Below, one piece after another: positions 26,801 to 38,170 of a stretch of 64,000 nucleotides of DNA. How positions within the stretch are numbered: position 1 is the first letter of the stretch; each line of letters starts with the position of its first letter. Source of the stretch: Tomocerus qinae (taxonomy: Eukaryota; Arthropoda; Collembola; Entomobryomorpha; Tomoceridae); NCBI GenBank assembly GCA_020055645.1, contig CM034546.1, forward strand, positions 124,827,875-124,891,874. Reading direction: 5' to 3'. The notes beneath the pieces are model-generated. The model searched no databases and was not told the origin of the DNA. It saw only the letters and a list, made by a program, of their open reading frames with translations. The position numbers and the translations under genes are program-made.

Positions 26801-29800
26801 AGCTTATACTTCAATTTACCTTTGATGATCGTCTAACCCAATTATGGTCAAAAATTGGATTGAAAAATTTAGGGTTCGCTTGGTCATAATAGGGCTAGAT
26901 ACTCTATATCTTAAAGAAATGAATGAGAACAAATAATAATAAATAATACTAGATTGGATTCTATTAGAAACATTATCTTTAAAAAATACGCTAAAGTACA
27001 AAAGTTGAAGCTTGAATAGCACTGAATCTATAAATATTTCTTAAATGCTTATGCATTATTTGATTATTGATGGCGTTCTTCTAAAGAAATGGCCAAAAAA
27101 GGCACTTTGGAGAACCAACAATGAAACTAATTCGAAGGTTATACTTCAATTTACCTTTGATGATCGTCTAACCCAATTATTGTCAAAAATTGGATTGAAA
27201 ACTTTTGGGTTCGCTTGGTCATAATAGGGCTAGATACTCTATATCTTAAAGAAATGAATGAGAACAAAGAGTAATAAATAATAGTAGATAGGATCCAATT
27301 GGAAACATTATCTTTAAAAATACGCTAAAGTAAAAAGTTGAAGCTCGAAAATCAATTAAACTATAAATATTTTTTAAATGGTTATGCATTATTTGATTAT
27401 TGATGGCGTTCTTTTAAAGAAATGGCCAAGAAAGTGACTTTGGAGAACCAACAATGAAACTAATTCGAAGCTTATACTTCAATTTACCTTTGATGATCGT
27501 CTAACTCAATTATGGTCAAAAATTGGATTGAAAACCTTTGGGTTCGCTTGGTCATAATAGGGCTAGATACTATATATCTTAAGGAAATGAATGAGAACAA
27601 AGAGTAATAAATAATAGTAGATAGGATCCAATTGGAAACATTATCTTTAAAAAATACGCTTAAGTAAAAACGTTGAAGCTCGAAAATCAATAAAACTATA
27701 AATATTTTTTAAATGCTTATGCATTATTTGATTATTGATGGCGTTCTTTTAAAGAAATGGCCAAGAAAGTGACTTTGGAGAACCAACAATGAAACTAATT
27801 CGAAGCTTATACTTCAATTTACCTTTGATGATCGTCTAACCCAATTATGGTCAAAAATTGGATTATAAACCTTTGGGTTCGCTTGGTCTTAATAGGGCTA
27901 GATACTCTATGTCTTGAAGAAATAAATGAGAACAAAGAATAATAAATAATAGTAGACAGGATCCATTTGGAAACATTATCTTTTAAAAGTACGCTAAAGT
28001 AAAAAAGTTGAAGCTCGAAAATCAATAAAACTATAAATATTTTTTAAATGCTTATGCATTATTTGATTATTGATGGCGTTCTTTTAAAGAAATGGCCAAG
28101 AAAGTGACTTTGGAGAACCAACAATGAAACTAATTCGAAGCTTATACTTCAATTTACCTTCGATGATCGTCTAACCCAATTATGGTCAAAAAATGGATTA
28201 TAAATTTTGGGGTTCGCTTGGTCTTAATAGGGCTATACACCCTATGTCTTGAAGAAATAAATGAGAACAAAGAATAATAAATAATAGTAGATAGGATCCA
28301 TTTGGAAACATTATCTTTTAAAAGTAGGCTAAAGTAAAAAAGTTGAAGCTCGAAAATCAATTAAACTATAAATATTTTTTAAATGCTTATGCATTATTTG
28401 ATTATTGATGGCGTTCTTTTAAAGAAATGGCCAAGAAAGTGACTTTGGAGAACCAACAATGAAACTAATTCGAAGCTTATACTTCAATTTACCTTTGATG
28501 ATCGTCTAACCCAATTATGGTCAAAAATTGGATTGAAAAATTTAGGGTTCGCTTGGTCATAATAGGGCTAGATACTCTATATCTTAAAGAAATGAATGAG
28601 AACAAATAATAATAAATAATACTAGATTGGATTCTATTAGAAACATTATCTTTAAAAAATACGCTAAAGTACAAAAGTTGAAGCTTGAATAGCACTGAAT
28701 CTATAAATATTTCTTAAATGCTTATGCATTATTTGATTATTGATGGCGTTCTTCTAAAGAAATGGCCAAAAAAGGCACTTTGGAGAACCAACAATGAAAC
28801 TAATTCGAAGGTTATACTTCAATTTACCTTTGATGATCGTCTAACCCAATTATTGTCAAAAATTGGATTGAAAACTTTTGGGTTCGCTTGGTCATAATAG
28901 GGCTAGATACTCTATATCTTAAAGAAATGAATGAGAACAAAGAGTAATAAATAATAGTAGATAGGATCCAATTGGAAACATTATCTTTAAAAATACGCTA
29001 AAGTAAAAAAGTTGAAGCTCGAAAATCAATTAAACTATAAATATTTTTTAAATGGTTATGCATTATTTGATTATTGATGGCGTTCTTTTAAAGAAATGGC
29101 CAAGAAAGTGACTTTGGAGAACCAACAATGAAACTAATTCGAAGCTTATACTTCAATTTACCTTTGATGATCGTCTAAGTCAATTATGGTCAAAAATTGG
29201 ATTGAAAACCTTTGGGTTCGCTTGGTCATAATAGGGCTAGATACTCTATATCTTAAGGAAATGAATGAGAACAAAGAGTAATAAATAATAGTAGATAGGA
29301 TCCAATTGGAAACATTATCTTTAAAAAATACGCTTAAGTAAAAACGTTGAAGCTCGAAAATCAATAAAACTATAAATATTTTTTAAATGCTTATGCATTA
29401 TTTGATTATTGATGGCGTTCTTTTAAAGAAATGGCCAAGAAAGTGACTTTGGAGAACCAACAATGAAACTAATTCGAAGCTTATACTTCAATTTACCTTT
29501 GATGATCGTCTAACCCAATTATGGTCAAAAAATAGATTATAAATTTTGGGGTTCGCTTTCTCTTAATAGGACTATACACTCTATGTCTTGAAGAAATAAA
29601 TGAGAACAAAGAATAATAAATAATAGTAGACAGGATCCATTTGGAAACATTATCTTTTAAAAGTACGCTAAAGTAAAAAAGTTGAAGCTCGAAAATCAAT
29701 AAAACTATAAATATTTTTTAAATGCTTATGCATTATTTGATTATTGATGGCGTTCTTTTAAAGAAATGGCAAAGAAAGTGACTTTGGAGAACCAACAATG

Positions 29801-31700
29801 AAACTAATTCGAAGCTTATACTTCAATTTACCTTTGATGATCGTCTAACCCAATTATGGTCAAAAAATAGATTATAAATTTTGGGGTTCGCTTTCTCTTA
29901 ATAGGACTATACACTCTATGTCTTGAAGAAATAAATGAGAACAAAGAATAATAAATAATAGTAGACAGGATCCATTTGGAAACATTATCTTTTAAAAGTA
30001 CGCTAAAGTAAAAAAGTTGAAGCTCGAAAATCAATAAAACTATAAATATTTTTTAAATGCTTATGCATTATTTGATTATTGATGGCGTTCTTTTAAAGAA
30101 ATGGCCAAGAAAGTGACTTTGGAGAACCAACAATGAAACTAATTCGAAGCTTATACTTCAATTTACCTTCGATGATCGTCTAACCCAATTATGGTCAAAA
30201 AATGGATTATAAATTTTGGGGTTCGCTTGGTCTTAATAGGGCTATACACCCTATGTCTTGAAGAAATAAATGAGAACAAAGAATAATAAATAATAGTAGA
30301 TAGGATCCATTTGGAAACATTGTCTTTTAAAAGTAGGCTAAAGTAAAAAAGTTGAAGCTCGAAAATCAATTAAACTATAAATATTTTTTAAATGCTTATG
30401 CATTATTTGATTATTGATGGCGTTCTTTTAAAGAAATGGCCAAGAAAGTGACTTTGGAGAACCAACAATGAAACTAATTCGAAGCTTATACTTCAATTTA
30501 CCTTTGATGATCGTCTAAGTCAATTATGGTCAAAAATTGGATTGAAAACCTTTGGGTTCGCTTGGTCATAATAGGGCTAGATACTCTATATCTTAAAGAA
30601 ATGAATGAGAACAAATAATAATAAATAATACTAGATTGGATTCTATTAGAAACATTATCTTTAAAAAATACGCTAAAGTACAAAAGTTGAAGCTTGAATA
30701 GCACTGAATCTATAAATATTTCTTAAATGCTTATGCATTATTTGATTATTGATGGCGTTCTTCTAAAGAAATGGCCAAAAAAGGCACTTTGGAGAACCAA
30801 CAATGAAACTAATTCGAAGGTTATACTTCAATTTACCTTTGATGATCGTCTAACCCAATTATTGTCAAAAATTGGATTGAAAACTTTTGGGTTCGCTTGG
30901 TCATAATAGGGCTAGATACTCTATATCTTAAAGAAATGAATGAGAACAAAGAGTAATAAATAATAGTAGATAGGATCCAATTGGAAACATTATCTTTAAA
31001 AATACGCTAAAGTAAAAAAGTTGAAGCTCGAAAATCAATTAAACTATAAATATTTTTTAAATGGTTATGCATTATTTGATTATTGATGGCGTTCTTTTAA
31101 AGAAATGGCCAAGAAAGTGACTTTGGAGAACCAACAATGAAACTAATTCGAAGCTTATAGTTCAATTTACCTTTGATGATCGTCTAAGTCAATTATGGTC
31201 AAAAATTGGATTGAAAACCTTTGGGTTCGCTTGGTCATAATAGGGCTAGATACTCTATATCTTAAGGAAATGAATGAGAACAAAGAGTAATAAATAATAG
31301 TAGATAGGATCCAATTGGAAACATTATCTTTAAAAAATACGCTTAAGTAAAAACGTTGAAGCTCGAAAATCAATAAAACTATAAATATTTTTTAAATGCT
31401 TATGCATTATTTGATTATTGATGGCGTTCTTTTAAAGAAATGGCCAAGAAAGTGACTTTGGAGAACCAACAATGAAACTAATTCGAAGCTTATACTTCAA
31501 TTTACCTTTGATGATCGTCTAACCCAATTATGGTCAAAAAATAGATTATAAATTTTGGGGTTCGCTTTCTCTTACTAGGACTATACACTCTATGTCTTGA
31601 AGAAATAAATGAGAACAAAGAGTAATAAATAATAGTAGATAGGATCCATTTGGAAACATTATCTTTTAAAAATAGGCTAATTAAAAAAGTTGAAGCTCGA
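5847..31700. repeat. Satellite A: 335-bp tandem array (about 77 monomers)
   Basis: Head-to-tail monomers of 335 bp (some 334 or 336) run without interruption. Landmarks recur once per monomer: gatgatcgtcta, attatggtcaaaaa, aataaataatagtagatagg, and a HindIII site in cgaagcttatac (cgaaggtta, without the site, in one subtype). Most monomers also have a BamHI site in ataggatcc. On the minus strand most monomers carry the same 68-codon open frame. It breaks in monomers with a one-base deletion in the A run and changes without apparent constraint, so I do not treat it as a gene. At least five subtypes can be told apart by diagnostic changes, such as tcttaatagggctatacaccct, attggattctattag without the BamHI site, and caattattgtc. 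Confidence 0.97.
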
Positions 31701-32660
31701 AAATCAATGAAACTATAAATATTTTTTTTAAATGCTTATGCATTATTTGATTATTGATGGCGTTTTTCTAGAGAAATGGCCAAGTAAGGCACTTTGGAGA
31801 ACCAACAATGAAACTAATTCGAAGCTTATACTGCAATTTACCTTTGATGATCGTCTAACCCAATTATGGTCAAAAATTGGATTGAAAATTTTGGGTTCGT
31901 TTGGTCATAATAGGGCTAGATACTCTATAGCTTAAAGTAATGAATGAGAACGAAGAATAATAAATAATAGTAGATAGGATCTAATTGGAAACATTAACCT
32001 AATTTAATACGCTAAATTAAAAAAGTTGAAGCTTTAATAGCAATTAAACTATAAAGATTTCTTAAATGCTTATGCATTATTTGATTATTGATGGCGTTCT
32101 TCTAGAAAAATGGCCAAGTAAGGCACTTTGGAGAACCAACAATGAAACTAATTCGAAGCTTATACTTCAATTCACCTTTGATGATCGTCCAACCCAATTA
32201 TGGTCAAAAAATGGATTCAAAATTTTTCGGTTCGCTTGGTTATAATGGAGCTTTATACTGTATGCTCAAAAAATATATGTGAACATAGTATAATAAATAA
32301 TTTTAGATTGAATTCTATTGGAAAAATTATTTTTTTAAAAATACACTAAAAAATAATATAAGATGGAAAAGCAATAAAACTATAAAGATTTGTACAATGC
32401 TTATGCATTTTTGGTTATACATAGCGTTCTTGCAATGAAATGGCCAATTCACTGCGTAAAAAATTTTGGTCAAAAATTGAATCGTTAGTTTTTATGCTGG
32501 TTTTGCCATATCACAGCTTGTTACTTCGTTTCTCAAAAAAATTAGATAGCACAGATTTATATTTGATATATGATCATGAGAATGAAAAAGTCAATAGGTC
32601 AATTGCAAAATTTTATTCAAGTTCCAAGATTAATAATGATATGAATAGTGTTTTATAATA
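31701..32660. repeat. Degenerate right edge of satellite A
   Basis: The monomers starting near 31700, 32050 and 32390 diverge stepwise from the array consensus. The first is lightly changed (ggcgtttttctagagaaatgg). The last is barely recognisable (catatcacagcttgttacttcgt), and similarity ends near 32660. This is the pattern expected where unequal exchange no longer homogenises the array edge. A 67-codon + frame at 31732-31935 is satellite sequence and not a gene. The outermost piece (about 32480-32660) is matched at about 57700-57860. Confidence 0.85.
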
Positions 32661-33195
32661 TAATCGTACAAATACCTGACTATCAATGTCTTGGTAGGAG
32701 AGCCTAGGAAACCTCGTAACGTAAAACTTCCTCTCCCAAGTGCTAGCTGTAACTCTTTTGGACATCGCCTCCTCCCATTAACTATAAACGTGCACGTTTC
32801 TTGAAAGCACAAAAGCAAAATGGGCATGCGCCCTCCCTCTAAAACAACGAAATGTGTTGTTTCATATTATTATAACATCAGAACAATAATACAAATTCAC
32901 ATAAGATTATTATTGGTGTTTGAATGGAAAATAGCTAAAGAAGACAATTCGTTTTCCAAAATCCCGGAGTCATATTTTTCTGATTTTAAAGGTTCTTACC
33001 AATTCTGGGGTGTTTATTAAAAATGCCGTATTTTATTATTCCTTGTATTGGACACTACGATCTACAGTTATTATTTTGGTTTAGGAAATTTTCAATTTGA
33101 CCCGGAATTGTTTTTATTACTGGGATGGGTGGCCTGCGTAAATCATCTTTAGTGCCAGGTTCGCCCCTTAGCTGGGTTCACTAGTAATATACATA
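32661..33195. other. Spacer between satellite edge and IR gene
   Basis: About 535 bp without a convincing gene. Short open frames on both strands (32630-32827, 32820-33020) show no recognisable motif. This stretch is missing from the rearranged copy of the junction at about 57860. Confidence 0.5.
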
Positions 33196-33213
33196 AATAT
33201 TTTTATTTGACTA

Positions 33214-35208
33214 TCACTCTTTAATTATAAGAATTCTTCGATTTTCTGTAATTAAAAATTCAAAAGCAAAAGAGACGATGGATATTGAACTTCCCATAGC
33301 TAAGAGAATGATTGGGAATTTAGTATGTTGAAGTGTAATAGCCTTTGGGCATTTATCATCTTTAGTTTCACAGCGTTTGCCGTTTTTTTCTTTAAGTATA
33401 AATTCCTCTGCAGTTTCACTTTTGAAAATGGCAACAAAAACCTTTCTTGCGGTATCATAAATGAAAGTGTTCACCAACCAATAAAGAACTCCGTTTTCAG
33501 AAAGTTGTGTTAAGGTAAAGAGCGAAGGTTTTTGAAAAGGTCCATATTTAACCATCATAAAATTTTTAATTGAAATACTCTCAGTAGATAGTGTGTAACT
33601 CTCCCTGGAGTTTAACTTTGTGATGATATCGCCAACAATTAAAGCTGCTTCATGCTGTGCAACGAAAGCTTTCTTCTCCTTCATTATTTCAGTATAAATC
33701 TCCCAAATCCCATTAACTTTGGCTTCGGCACGTAATTTGTCATGAATAATTTCGTATCGGCTTTTTGCTAAAACTTTGTCATTTGCCTTGTTGTATTTCC
33801 ATAAAACATCTTCGGCAAAAGAACGGTTTGCATTTTTCTTATACGCTTGAGTAAAAATTGGAATTTTATGGTCAACTAAATCTGAAAAGGTTTTAATTTG
33901 CCTGGTTGCTGAAGGTACCATTAAAAATGTAGTTAATGTACTTCGATAGCTCTCCGATATGATAATACAGTAAAAAAGCCATGAAATCAAGATTATGCGA
34001 AACCAAATCGTATTTGAGGACGGTAGTTGATAGCCTTCTAAACATTGATCAAGAAGGGATCGAAGCACAGTTCCAAAATAAGACTGTAGCTTTTCCCTCG
34101 AATGGTTGAACTTCAGATAAGTAGAAAGTTGAGATATGAAATAAAAAATAAAAGTCAAAATCAAAATGGTACAAGTAGACACTGCAAATACTTCCCAACC
34201 TAGCGGGGCAATCAATGCTTTCCAAGTTATCACATTTTCGTTATTGGATAGAAAACTGACTGTGGATTTAGTTCCGGTGTCAAATGGAATAAATTTTTTA
34301 ATTATTTGTCGCTCTTCTGCTGAACGGACATTTGTCACCAAATCTGAGTTTGTACAAGGTTCTTGGGTACACACTTGTAATGTAGCGTTTAGGGTCTCCG
34401 TCAAATACTTCAAAACGTACAGCAAAACATTTTCCAGTTTTCCAATTGGAAAAGCCTTGAATGGGGAAACTAGCAATTTCAAAGTTGTTGAATTGGGATT
34501 CTCTGGTATTGGCTGAGGCCCAACTGTGAAAATGGCTTCATTGAATTTGCCAAAGTTGCCATCAGAAGATGGCGTTTCAGCACTTGGCAAATTCAAGGGT
34601 GACCAGTAAGATATTCCTTTGTACGCACAATAAAGACATAATTTGTAGACTCCATCGACGAACATTATGTAAGTCGATGAAAATAAGTCCGACCCTTCCT
34701 GTGGCTGTGTTAACAATTCATTTCTATCGAAATACTTAAACGAATTTGCAAAATCTGTCCTTATTGACACTAAAGTATCCGATTGTTTCAAAATATGGTT
34801 CCAAGAATTGCGGTTTATGTATGGGAACTCTTTGGTATTTGTAACAAAAAATATTACGGACCTTTCTTGTGCAGAAAATCTTTTCGTTTCTTGACAATCC
34901 GCTTCCGTAATACCTGTATTGTATTTTAAATGAGCTATTTCACTAATGCAGTATGCTGATTCAATTTTTTGTACAACTTTAAAAAAATTGTCAATGCAAT
35001 ATGATTGATAGTGGGAAGAGTCACTGACAATTAATAAAGATCCGCTAAATTCCTTCAAGTAGCGTAAAAAATGTATTAATAGTGGCACGTCTTTTAAATA
35101 CGAGTTCTGCAGTGATGATGCATCACCAGCACTTGAAATTATTATTAAGATTGAAATAATCAAATTCAGATATTTATGAACATGAGATGATAAATACAAA
35201 ATTGCCAT
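33214..35208 (-). CDS. Divergent ionotropic receptor (IR), single exon
   Basis: This encodes a predicted ligand-gated ion channel subunit of the variant ionotropic glutamate receptor family, which serves chemosensation in arthropods and acts in the plasma membrane of sensory neurons. The 664-residue frame has a hydrophobic N-terminus (about 12-27, signal-like) and a poorly conserved extracellular part. The channel module follows: TM1 at about 336-357 (after APLGWEVF), a pore loop at about 378-395 (LRSLLDQCLEGYQLP), and TM2 at about 401-422 running into SYRSTLTTFLMVP, the counterpart of the SYTANLAAFLT region of iGluRs. The S2 lobe is at about 440-625 and TM3 at about 631-652. Length and order fit the family. 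The intronless structure is usual for divergent IRs. A TTTATT (minus-strand AATAAA) lies 7-12 bases past the stop. The ligand cannot be inferred. The 3' end is duplicated at 57868-58014. Confidence 0.9.
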   Translation of the reverse strand: MAILYLSSHVHKYLNLIISILIIISSAGDASSLQNSYLKDVPLLIHFLRYLKEFSGSLLIVSDSSHYQSYCIDNFFKVVQKIESAYCISEIAHLKYNTGITEADCQETKRFSAQERSVIFFVTNTKEFPYINRNSWNHILKQSDTLVSIRTDFANSFKYFDRNELLTQPQEGSDLFSSTYIMFVDGVYKLCLYCAYKGISYWSPLNLPSAETPSSDGNFGKFNEAIFTVGPQPIPENPNSTTLKLLVSPFKAFPIGKLENVLLYVLKYLTETLNATLQVCTQEPCTNSDLVTNVRSAEERQIIKKFIPFDTGTKSTVSFLSNNENVITWKALIAPLGWEVFAVSTCTILILTFIFYFISQLSTYLKFNHSREKLQSYFGTVLRSLLDQCLEGYQLPSSNTIWFRIILISWLFYCIIISESYRSTLTTFLMVPSATRQIKTFSDLVDHKIPIFTQAYKKNANRSFAEDVLWKYNKANDKVLAKSRYEIIHDKLRAEAKVNGIWEIYTEIMKEKKAFVAQHEAALIVGDIITKLNSRESYTLSTESISIKNFMMVKYGPFQKPSLFTLTQLSENGVLYWLVNTFIYDTARKVFVAIFKSETAEEFILKEKNGKRCETKDDKCPKAITLQHTKFPIILLAMGSSISIVSFAFEFLITENRRILIIKE

Positions 35209-36104
35209 TTTTATTTTTATTAATATTATTATATTTTTATTCCGTTTGCTATTTGGCTGCTATTAAGCACTCCGTTAACAAAGTGCAAGTGGTGTCAAAA
35301 ATTAAAGCCAAAAATTAAAGTAGTTTATTTTCTGCAAGTAAACTGTCATCACTGTATAAAATTATATTCTTCTTTCGCTACTATAAGTTACAACAATAGC
35401 AGAATAATGAGTGAAATAAATTCCATTGTGACGTGTAGGTCTGTTTTTAATTTTAATATTTCCATTGTTCAACCCACAATTAAAACTATTACAATTATTA
35501 GTAAACAGTTTTGGCAGTAAAAAAGTGTATGTATGTAATTATACTTTACGATGAAAATAAGGTTGTACACATGGCCTAATACTAATAATACTACAACAAA
35601 GTTCATAATTTTTTTAATCCTTACAGAAAAAGTTATTGAAAATTTTTACTTTTGTTTACAAATAACTTTGTGAAATATTAAAACTTAAATTTTATTTATA
35701 TAATAGCAAAGCTGTCGAATTCCAGTATTTTCTACCCCTCATAAAATGAACAAAGAGAATAATATTGTTTCGAGTATAATAATGCTATGTAATTATGTAA
35801 TCATTTTGTGGAGGTGTCCTGTCAAAACCTTTTGTATGTAATGTAATTATAGATAGCTGATGTGTTCAATAGAAAGTAAATATATTACCCATGAAACAAC
35901 TTTTTAGCGTGAAATTGTAGACAATAAATGAAAATTCATACACTCATATTACTGTCAAGTCAATGTACAAATAATTATTGAATGGAGGCAGACTATTATA
36001 CTTATTTTCTATCTTATTTTTGCAATACAAATATCTAATTTATTCTGTATTTGAATTTCAAAACGTTTAGGTATTCAACATGTATGAGAGTATGAATTTT
36101 GCGT
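35209..36104. other. Intergenic DNA between IR and Gr genes
   Basis: About 900 bp of AT-rich DNA with no coding signal, no recognisable repeat and no clear promoter motif on either strand. Confidence 0.6.
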
Positions 36105-36287
36105 TCAAGTACACAAAATAAAGGTTACTGTTGTATCGAATACCCTAAAAAATACTCTTAACAAAGAATCTTCATGCATATACTCCTCACAAACATAGAA
36201 TTTTATAGGAACGCAGGATTTCAAAAATGCAGCACATTCTTTTCGGCTGGTTTTGTTTCTAAAATGACTACTTAACTCCTTGATTTC
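36105..36287 (-). pseudogene. Out-of-frame C-terminal part of the Gr gene
   Basis: This frame of 60 codons plus stop overlaps the end of Gr exon 3 in another frame. It contains S-x-V/P-I-K (KSCVPIKFYV) followed by a hydrophobic last segment, the arrangement seen at the end of many arthropod Grs. It has no start of its own and no convincing acceptor (a cag lies near 36248 but leaves a 30-base intron). I read it as the true C-terminus displaced by an indel. Confidence 0.6.
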
Positions 36288-37396
36288 TTAGAATGAGAAT
36301 AAGTAGTCGCAAAACCGCCGTAGAAAAAGAAAAACCCAACGAAACAGTTAACAACCAAATTGGGAAAGAGCATGTAGGATGATAAACTTATTGTGACATT
36401 TACTAACGGGAACAATTTAATGCAACAGAATAAACTAACAATGCTGATGCCAAATGTCGTAATAAAATGCAATTGCATAATCCAGTATCGGAATGATGTG
36501 TTTTGGAAATTGTTGATGACTTGAAATGAGCGGTAGATATTGTAAATCTCAGCTGGCCGCCTCTTCAGTTGATTCACCAGTTTTGAATTGCTGCACAGAA
36601 TTTGAAAAGTTGAAACTATTTAGAATTTGACAATTTTAATTAATTGTTTTCTTACCTAAAATCTTGAAGCCAAGCTTGCTGACACTTGGTGACAAGAAAG
36701 ACATTGAGAAACATCATGTACGCTACTGCACAGGTGACAACATTTTGGAAAAGTTCTACTGTAGCAAAAAACAATTGATATTTTAAGGGAAGGCTTGTAG
36801 GAAATAGTGCATAACTCATATAGCACAATCTGTAGGGATTTTCAAAGTAAACTGCTGCAGCAATCACAGGAAGAGTGTAGATACTTGGAATACATACCAA
36901 GAAAACTATTTTACAAATATCGGGAGAAAATTGTGAGTACAGTCCTAATTCAAAGGAAAAAAAATCTTGAATTACATTAAAAATATTTACAATTCACGAA
37001 AAATATTGAATTTATAGTAAGATGATTAAAATTACCTTTCCATGATTTTTCAAACTTCAAAATGGAATTTATAAACCAAACAAAATCATTTCTGTGTCTC
37101 GAGAGATACAATTGACATCCAGATGTCAGAAATGCAGCTGCCATAAAAATAAAATGAATGCTGCAGTCATATGCTGATGTTTGTAGTACGATAAATCCGT
37201 ACAAGAAACTGACAGCTTGATAGGAAGCATATGTCCAATTAAATACAATTATCAGTTTCCAAATTAATAATTTTAATTTAGACCTAACTTCAATCAACTG
37301 TCCTGCTTTTTTATCCCATTGACATGGAATGCAATTCCAAAAACTTCCATACTGAACTAAATGTCCAAGAAGTTTCAGGCTAATTTCTGAAAGCAT
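36272..37396 (-). CDS. Gustatory receptor (Gr) family protein, 3 exons, C-terminus cut by frameshift
   Basis: This encodes a predicted seven-helix chemoreceptor of the insect Gr superfamily, in the plasma membrane of sensory neurons. Exons: 37396-37036, 36944-36656, 36590-36272, with GT-AG introns in phases 1 and 2, giving 322 residues. Several hydrophobic helices are visible, including about 45-73, about 79-98, and those around IYTLPVIAAAVYF, VVTCAVAYMMFLNVFLV and FITTFGISIVSLFCC. The N-terminus (FWNCIPCQWD) resembles Gr starts. The frame stops at 36272 right after the sixth helix region. The adjacent frame, open at 36287-36105, continues with ECAAFLKSCVPIKF and a final helix ending FDTTVTFILCT, which looks like the usual Gr C-terminus. 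Two bases too many, or one too few, near 36285-36300 would explain this. It may be a young pseudogene, an assembly error, or an unrecognised splice; the roughly 30-bp gap that splicing would need is too short. Confidence 0.8.
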
Positions 37397-38170
37397 CGAG
37401 AAAACTGAAAGACAAAAGGTTTATGTTTACCCTCAATGGAATGAACAATTCAATAAAATGGAATGAACATTCTTCAAATGGATGAACTCTGCAAAGCGCA
37501 TTGAATGTAAACACAATTATTGTTTTCGACTTTCGAGACCAATTTTCAAGCCGTCGTTTAGCAAAATTAGCACCCATCACCAAAAAACGGGCTTACACTG
37601 AAAAGTACGTAGCCTTTAGTGTGTAAATTGTTAGTCACATTACTGGAACGTCTGCATGAAGATCGATACTAAATTGTAAGAAGCATAGATAAATATATGG
37701 CTGTGTTAACCAAAACAAAATAATTTCCGAAGACTTAATCTCATTTCAAGTTTCAATTTTCTCCGAGAACAATTTGCATATACAATTTAGCAATGCTTTA
37801 ATATATTGATAGGATAGTTTAGTCACTAGTAAAATTCTCATATCCCAAACCTTCATGAAAATCTGACTACTTGTCGTGCCATTTGTACCTAATAACATAA
37901 ACATTTATCCGTAATATGTAACGCCCTGAAGTCTACTTTTGATTATTTGATTCGTGTTCCAGAAAAGTTAAAGTAATAGGCCAGTTGCTGCCCTAATAAA
38001 TATTTACAAGATGGGAATAAGTAGGAACCAAAACAACAAACACATTTTCTTGTCAATTCTTAAGAACGATAAAAACTCAGGAACTCGAAAGAATTGGCAA
38101 AATCAATTTTAACAAAAAATATGGAAATTGTTAAAAACTGAACTTTTGTTTCCAATTACTACGAGTATTG
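37397..38170. other. Intergenic DNA upstream of Gr gene
   Basis: About 770 bp without a recognisable gene. A 67-codon minus frame at 37380-37583 overlaps the Gr start and shows no motif. Confidence 0.5.

Noticed and set aside
6055-31373. Repeated 68-codon open frames on the minus strand, once per satellite monomer
   Set aside because: They follow from the 335-bp period. One-base indels break them in many monomers, amino-acid changes are freely tolerated, and there is no promoter or homology. I see no sign of selection for a protein.
5847-31700. CRISPR array
   Set aside because: The repeats are 335 bp with no unique spacers, and the DNA is eukaryotic.
5847-31700. CENP-B box in satellite A
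   Set aside because: The best candidate, around ggttcgcttggtcataataggg, fails the TTCGnnnnAnnCGGG pattern at the central A and in spacing.
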